64,000 nt of DNA from Litsea cubeba (taxonomy: Eukaryota > Streptophyta > Magnoliopsida > Laurales > Lauraceae): the NCBI GenBank assembly GCA_012931725.1, contig CM022951.1, forward strand, positions 28,147,595 through 28,211,594, written 5' to 3'. The translations under genes and the position numbers were made by a program. Under the pieces are notes generated by a model. The model ran no database searches. It saw only the letters and a list, made by a program, of their open reading frames with translations, and had not been told where the DNA came from. Positions 59,701-64,000 of the stretch are shown piece after piece. Each line of letters opens with the position of its first letter. Position 1 is the first letter of the stretch.

Positions 59701-59921
59701 TCCATCATCGGTGCGCTGGATTCGTATCCATCAATGGAGAATCCAACTACCGAATTACAAGAGTATGATGCCTCCTGCATGGCTTCTTTGAATTGAGGTG
59801 GCATGAAATCACTGAGAGTGAATTTCGTTACCCCCTTTGAAGTCTCTGGAAGGGATGTTTTTGTTGCCTCCAGTGAAGCGGTAGAGGAAGCCTCTGCCTT
59901 TTCTTTGACCTCTAGTTTTGT
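59601..59921 (-). pseudogene. Gag-protease junction, frameshifted
   Basis: The gag frame continues past a TAG at 59,922-59,924 and stays open to 59,601, but its sense changes near 59,700. Upstream of that point the gag frame reads sensible polyprotein; downstream the frame leading into the 59,610 Met does (acidic, D-E-W-E-E-S-L-E-T). The two do not coincide, so a short insertion or deletion lies at about 59,690-59,720. Confidence 0.6.
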
Positions 59922-60764
59922 CTAGGTCTTCTCTTGCCGTTTGAGCTTAAGGAGATGTTTCCTAGCCTGCCTTCGCTGTTGAGCTGTAGGCTTTGTTTTC
60001 ACGACCTCCCAGTTTTCATCTTCCAGGAGATCGGGATGTACCCATATCGGTTGTCCGTCTGGCGTCGGGTAAGGAACCAGTTCCTCGGACGCTTGGATTG
60101 AGTTTATCACCTTGAAGGAAGTAATGATCTTCTTCTTCGGTGATTTTGATGTTTGTCCACATGTCACCATGTTGACGGAGGCAGACCCATAGTTTTTGTC
60201 AAAGGTGATGACTCCGTTTTTCCACATCTCATTTATTTTCTCTCTCACAACGAAGCATTGATTGAGAGGATGCGAGATCATCTGGTGGTATGGACAGTAC
60301 CGAGGATCGTTGGTTTTGCCAACATCACCCGGTCTTTTTGGTTCAGGCAATGTGAGCTTGCCGTTTGCCACAAGAGCCCCGAAGATTTCATCAACATCTT
60401 CATCAAACGGGTATTTCTTCTCTACTCGTTCTTTGAAGGCATCTGAGAGTTCATGTCTCTTACCAGCAACTTTATTTTCAGCTTTCTTTGGTGGCTGAGG
60501 AGTTGACTTGGTCTGCACATTGAGGACCTCTTTTTTCTTTGGTTTAGAGGTTGCAATGGCGGTTGGCTCTTTTCTTGATGATTTCTGACTGTTGAGGTCT
60601 TTAATCACCGTTTCAGCTTCCATGGAAGCTTCTAGGAGTTCTCCCAGGTTTTTTGATTTGTTGCCGATGATCATGGAGCGGATTCTGGCTCTTATGTTGT
60701 TTCGGCAAATGTCGACTAGCGACGCTTGTGGCAATACATCAGAGCATTTGTATGCCATTGCTTT
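59922..60764 (-). pseudogene. Gag, C-terminal half (with CHHC zinc motif)
   Basis: Structural protein that packages element RNA. This half begins in frame after the TGA at 60,765 and runs to TAG at 59,922. Features in order are the end of the Retrotrans_gag fold (C-S-D-V-L-P-Q-A), a Lys/Pro-rich linker, an acidic stretch, and a zinc-knuckle-like Y-C-P-Y-H-Q-M-I-S-H-P-L-N-Q-C motif (C-x2-H-x5-H-x4-C) instead of the retroviral CCHC. It ends in a basic tail. It is in the same frame as the N-terminal half, so only one stop separates them. Confidence 0.8.
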
Positions 60765-62021
60765 TCACTTGTGAATGAAGTCATATATTGATTCATTCTC
60801 CCCCTGTTTTAGGCTGCACAGCTGAGCCATAGTAGCGGGATGATCCTCACCTTTGAAGTGAGTCAGGAAGAGTGTCTCTAGCATGGCCCAGTTTTGGATT
60901 GAGTCCTCCGGCAGAGTGGAGTACCAATCGAAGGCCGTACCTTTTAGGGTACTTGCAAAGTGGCGGATCTTGAGTGCATCTTGATCCGCGATAGCTCCCA
61001 TCAGGATCTTGAAGTGGATGACGTGCTGTCTGGCTGATCCTTTCCCCGTATATGTTTGGAGAGTAGGATGCTTGAATTTGGTGGGGAACGGGACCGAGTC
61101 CATCCATAAGGGATATGGTGGCTTGATCCCATGCTCCCTGAGTATATCCTCTTCTTTTGCTTTGGCGAGGATACTGTCTACGTCCTTTTTGGTAAGGGCG
61201 CGTGACTCATTTTCTTCTCCATTTACCTCGTCGTTTCGATGATTCGGAGGAGGTTCATTGTTCGCCTGATTTTGGAAGGCGAGGAGAAGGTTTTCCATCA
61301 GAGTTTCAATCCTCTGCTGGCCCTGTTCCAACTGCTGGGTGCGGGTGATCGCATCTTCTGGAGGTGGATTGCGGGGTGGTGGCTCATAATTTGTAGCCAA
61401 GACATTCATCCTTCGTGATTTGAACGAAGAAACTGTCCTGGTGACTGAGCTAGGGCTCATTCTTTTTGAAGAAGAGCTTGAGGAAGGATCACTCTGCTGT
61501 CCTTTGCTTGAAGGAGCAGGGGATTCTTCTGAATGTCTTCTTGTCCTTGAGACGCTGCGGGTCATTGGACGTCGGACATGGATTTTTGTTGCTGATTTTT
61601 GGCGCCTTCTGGTTTTTCCAACCATATGGACGGCAGTAACTTGGTTGGGTCTTTCTTTTTCGACCCATTTGGGAGAGACTTGGAGTGTAGGAGGCTGGGT
61701 CCTTTGCTTCTCTAGTCTCTTTTGCCGGTATGACGCGCGGCGGCGTATGTGACGGGCAATTTGAGCTTCGGTCAGCTCTGGCTGGGCTTTGACGATGAAG
61801 GATGTGCTCCCTTTGGCGCAGCAGCCGAGCCTGTCTTCTTTGCAGCTGGGCAAGGACAAGATGCGAACCCTATCCTTCGCCTGTTGCAGCGAAGCTTTGA
61901 ATTTTTGGAGTTCGGCCCCTGTAGAGATGAAGGGTTGAACTGCAGGTTTGTAGGCCTTAGCAGGTGCTTGTAGAGGCCTTGTGATGCATGACTTGATTTT
62001 GGGCTTGTAGGAACAAGCCGG
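60765..62021 (-). pseudogene. Gag, N-terminal half, truncated by nested insertion
   Basis: The frame is open from 62,021 with no stop and no ATG start inside the window, so the true start lies beyond the inserted element. Features are a Lys/Ala/Pro-rich N-terminus (A-Y-K-P-A-V), a basic Arg-rich region, a Ser-rich linker, a Gln-rich coiled-coil-like helix, then the Retrotrans_gag core (A-F-D-W-Y-S-T-L-P, with S-I-Q-N-W and L-F-L-T-H-F). It ends at TGA 60,765-60,767 inside the conserved helix (F-I-H-K then stop). The homology clearly continues in frame on the other side. Confidence 0.82.
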
Positions 62022-62177
62022 TGTTGGGATTGGTGTATGCCCTAAAGCCCACTAGCTGCATTCTCATCTTTTGTTACTGGATATTTACTGGTTATTTAAT
62101 GGAAAGACTCTTTTATGCTTAAATATGTATATATGTATGGTTGTGTAAGGCCCATTGTTTCTAGTAAATAAATTAGG

Positions 62178-62194
62178 TGTGTAGTGTCTACACA
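62178..62194. other. Small perfect palindrome in the nested LTR
   Basis: TGTGTAG and CTACACA (7-bp arms) flank TGT. It lies close to a plus-strand AATAAA at 62,167-62,172. Significance unknown. Confidence 0.5.
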
Positions 62195-63530
62195 CAGATA
62201 GGTCTAATTCATGGACAACTGGAAACATCATATTTGTTCATAACTGAAAGATGGAGCTGGGCACTTCATCTTGGTAGAAGTTATAATGAGATACTCTCCT
62301 ATATAGGGTGACATACCTAAGTCACGGGAGGGCTTTCCCGGATCTATCTCATTAGTGCATGTGTCATGCATTGAACAGGACCATTGTAGGTGTGATCTCT
62401 AAAATAGTACTATCACAGAAAAGAGATCAAGTCACCTCATGCTACTGAGTAACCGGTGCTCTTAATCTTGAGCATTTGTGGATGAACTGACGAAGTCAAG
62501 TTCTTGTGCTTTAATTCACTATGGGTGAGATTCTTTTCATGGGTCAACAGCTCTGTGTTTTGGGTACTCGGACTTGATCAGTTGGGACGTGCAAATGCAA
62601 TATAGAATCTATGCCATCTGATGATGGAATAATCGTCCCCTTAGAATTATCCGATTAATCATCAAAATCTAAGATCTTAGTATATGGATGTTCCATATGA
62701 ATATTGAACTTGTAGGTCGCTCCCTGGATCAAGAGAATGATATTCGAATGATGATTATGTTAAGGATATGAAGTTCTAAGGTTTAGATGTAATCGGGAAG
62801 GTTGATAGTACATGTGATAACGTGACTCGATTATGGATGTTACATAGAGGGGCATTCAGGTCATTACACTTAGTAGGTCGAAGACAACCGTCATTTTATG
62901 ACGAGCTTATTATATTATATATTTGTCCTTGGAGTTCAACCATAACTCTTTAGTGGAATGAGTTAAGGTTAAAATGGTCTTTATGTTGCTATGGGTTTAG
63001 CATGGACATTTTGGTCATTTTGGGAGCCAATGGCAAACATGTCTTTTGGTCCCTTCTCTAGTCACTTACCAAGATTGGCATGGTTTCCTAAGATGTTTAG
63101 ATAACATAAGGATGAGTTATTTTAGTGGAAAAATAATTTTGAGTTTAAATTCAAATAGGTCTTTGATGGCATTCATGAATTTAACTCTAGATAAATTGTA
63201 TGTGGGCCATGGTGTGTATTGATATGTGGGACGTCCATAATAGGATTTCCATGGGTAAGGTTTCCAACTTTGAGTAGGACTCTCTACTTGGAAAGTTGGA
63301 CTCCTCTTTGGATTAGTATTCCTATGAGTTAGTTTCCTTTTTGGATTAGGAACTTAAAATTAGTAAGTGTTCTACAACTAGGATTACTAATTGTATGGAA
63401 AGTTCCTTTTAGTTTCCTTTTCTAATTGGAGTGTTTCTTAAAGGAAATAAGTCTTTCCTTTTTTGACATCAATTAGAATAAGGATAGATAACTTTATGGA
63501 AAAGGTTTCCACAAAAGTTTCTATAAAAGA

Positions 63531-63540
63531 AACTCATACC
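63531..63540 (+). promoter_or_regulatory. TATA box of the nested LTR
   Basis: CTATAAAAGA within otherwise AT-rich DNA, about 1.5 kb inside the LTR start. If used, transcription would begin near 63,565 and run out of the window. It sets the orientation of the element as plus. Confidence 0.55.
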
Positions 63541-64000
63541 CCCTTGGATGTCCAACAATTATTAAGCACTTGGAGAGGCCCACACGTCCAGCCTTGGAGA
63601 GGTTCTCTTCTTGATAGATGAGAGCTTAAGGTCTGAGTTTTTCCCTTGGAGAAATAGTTCTTGTTTCCTAGATTAAGATCCCACCATCTTAGCCAATCAG
63701 ATTTGGAAGTGAGATAGAGGAGAAGATCAAAGGCAATACTAGTGCAGAAAATTCCAGCAACTTGTTTGCAAATTGCAAGACTGAGTTCGGGCCTTTGGAT
63801 CTATTTTTTCAGAGATTTGAAGTCTACAAATCTTCGAGGTAATAGTCTTCTATCATCTCTATTAATTGGACACATGTTGATCATGATTTAATGGAGTTTC
63901 TATGCGATTCTTTATGGCTGATTTCCGCTGCATAGTGCAGAAATCAGATTTTTTAAAATCTGTCATGCTTTGCATCAGCCATAGTAGTCTCTTTATGAGA

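Larger units (their letters stand above)
51539..62021 (-). mobile_element. Degraded Ty3/gypsy LTR retrotransposon, Tat (Ogre-like) lineage, partial
   Basis: Minus-strand order is gag, acidic linker, retropepsin, G-patch-like segment, RT, connection RNase H, second RNase H, integrase N-terminus, 3' UTR, putative 3' LTR. Pol order with integrase after RNase H is Ty3/gypsy. The extra archaeal-type RNase H after the degenerate one is diagnostic of the plant Tat clade. It is not functional: in-frame stops at 60,765, 59,922, 57,041 and 54,836, frame changes near 59,700 and 57,360, and loss of the integrase core at about 54,300. The gag 5' part, leader, primer-binding site and 5' LTR are missing because another element interrupts it at 62,022. 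The low-coordinate boundary is set at the end of the satellite and is inferred. Confidence 0.88.
62022..64000 (+). mobile_element. Start of a nested LTR retrotransposon (long LTR, plus orientation), cut by window end
   Basis: Begins TGTTGGGATTGGTGTATGCC, a typical LTR start, directly after an open gag codon run. The target duplication would be GCCGG (62,017-62,021), but the far side is not in the window. No coding frame of note is found in these 1,979 bp. A plus-strand TATA box (63,532-63,538) gives a U3 of about 1.5 kb. No LTR end plus primer-binding site (such as TGGTATCAGAGC) is seen, so the LTR is probably longer than the visible part. The class is undetermined: a Copia-type or a large non-autonomous element are both possible. 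Confidence 0.65.

Overview
The window looks like plant nuclear heterochromatin. It holds no intact host gene, rRNA, tRNA or CRISPR array that I can support. Three things point to a seed plant: a degraded Ty3/gypsy element of the plant-specific Tat (Ogre-like) type with two RNase H domains, a Mutator-like non-autonomous DNA transposon, and a second long-LTR element nested in the first. The species cannot be named from the sequence.

Layout. (1) About 1-48,474 and 50,294-51,538 are one minisatellite with an 18-19 bp unit (AAAAAATAAAGCCC plus CGAG/TGAG/TCGAG/TTGAG endings). By length it has roughly 2,650 units in the first block. It is built of nested higher-order repeats with periods of about 0.26, 0.9, 1.26, 1.35, 2.6, 2.77, 3.2, 3.6, 4.0 and 5.96 kb. 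(2) 48,475-50,293 is a 1.8 kb island. It is flanked by a perfect 9-bp direct repeat and its ends match in register as short inverted repeats, so I read it as a MULE/Pack-MULE-like insertion into the satellite. An almost identical unoccupied site lies 350 bp away, at 50,632-50,730. The island carries a 21-bp minisatellite and gene-leader-like stretches. (3) About 51,539-62,021 is a minus-strand Tat-type LTR retrotransposon. It reads from high to low coordinates as gag, linker, protease, G-patch-like segment, reverse transcriptase, degenerate RNase H, second (archaeal-type) RNase H, integrase fragment, 3' untranslated repeats and a putative 3' LTR. It is dead: four in-frame stops, two frameshifts and loss of most of the integrase core. 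(4) 62,022-64,000 is the start of another long LTR, in plus orientation by its TATA box. It interrupts the gag reading frame at 62,021/62,022, so the other half of the Tat element should lie beyond the window.

The history readable from the sequence is: satellite growth by unequal exchange or segmental amplification; MULE-like insertion into it; a Tat element next to (or in) the satellite; decay of that element; and insertion of the plus-strand LTR element into its gag. In the satellite, CG, TG and CA versions of the same dinucleotide occur side by side at one fixed unit position, as expected if CpG cytosines are methylated and deaminate.

The long minus-strand open frames across the satellite (Phe/Leu/Gly/Tyr-rich) exist only because the T-rich strand of the unit has no stop codon. 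They are not annotated as genes.
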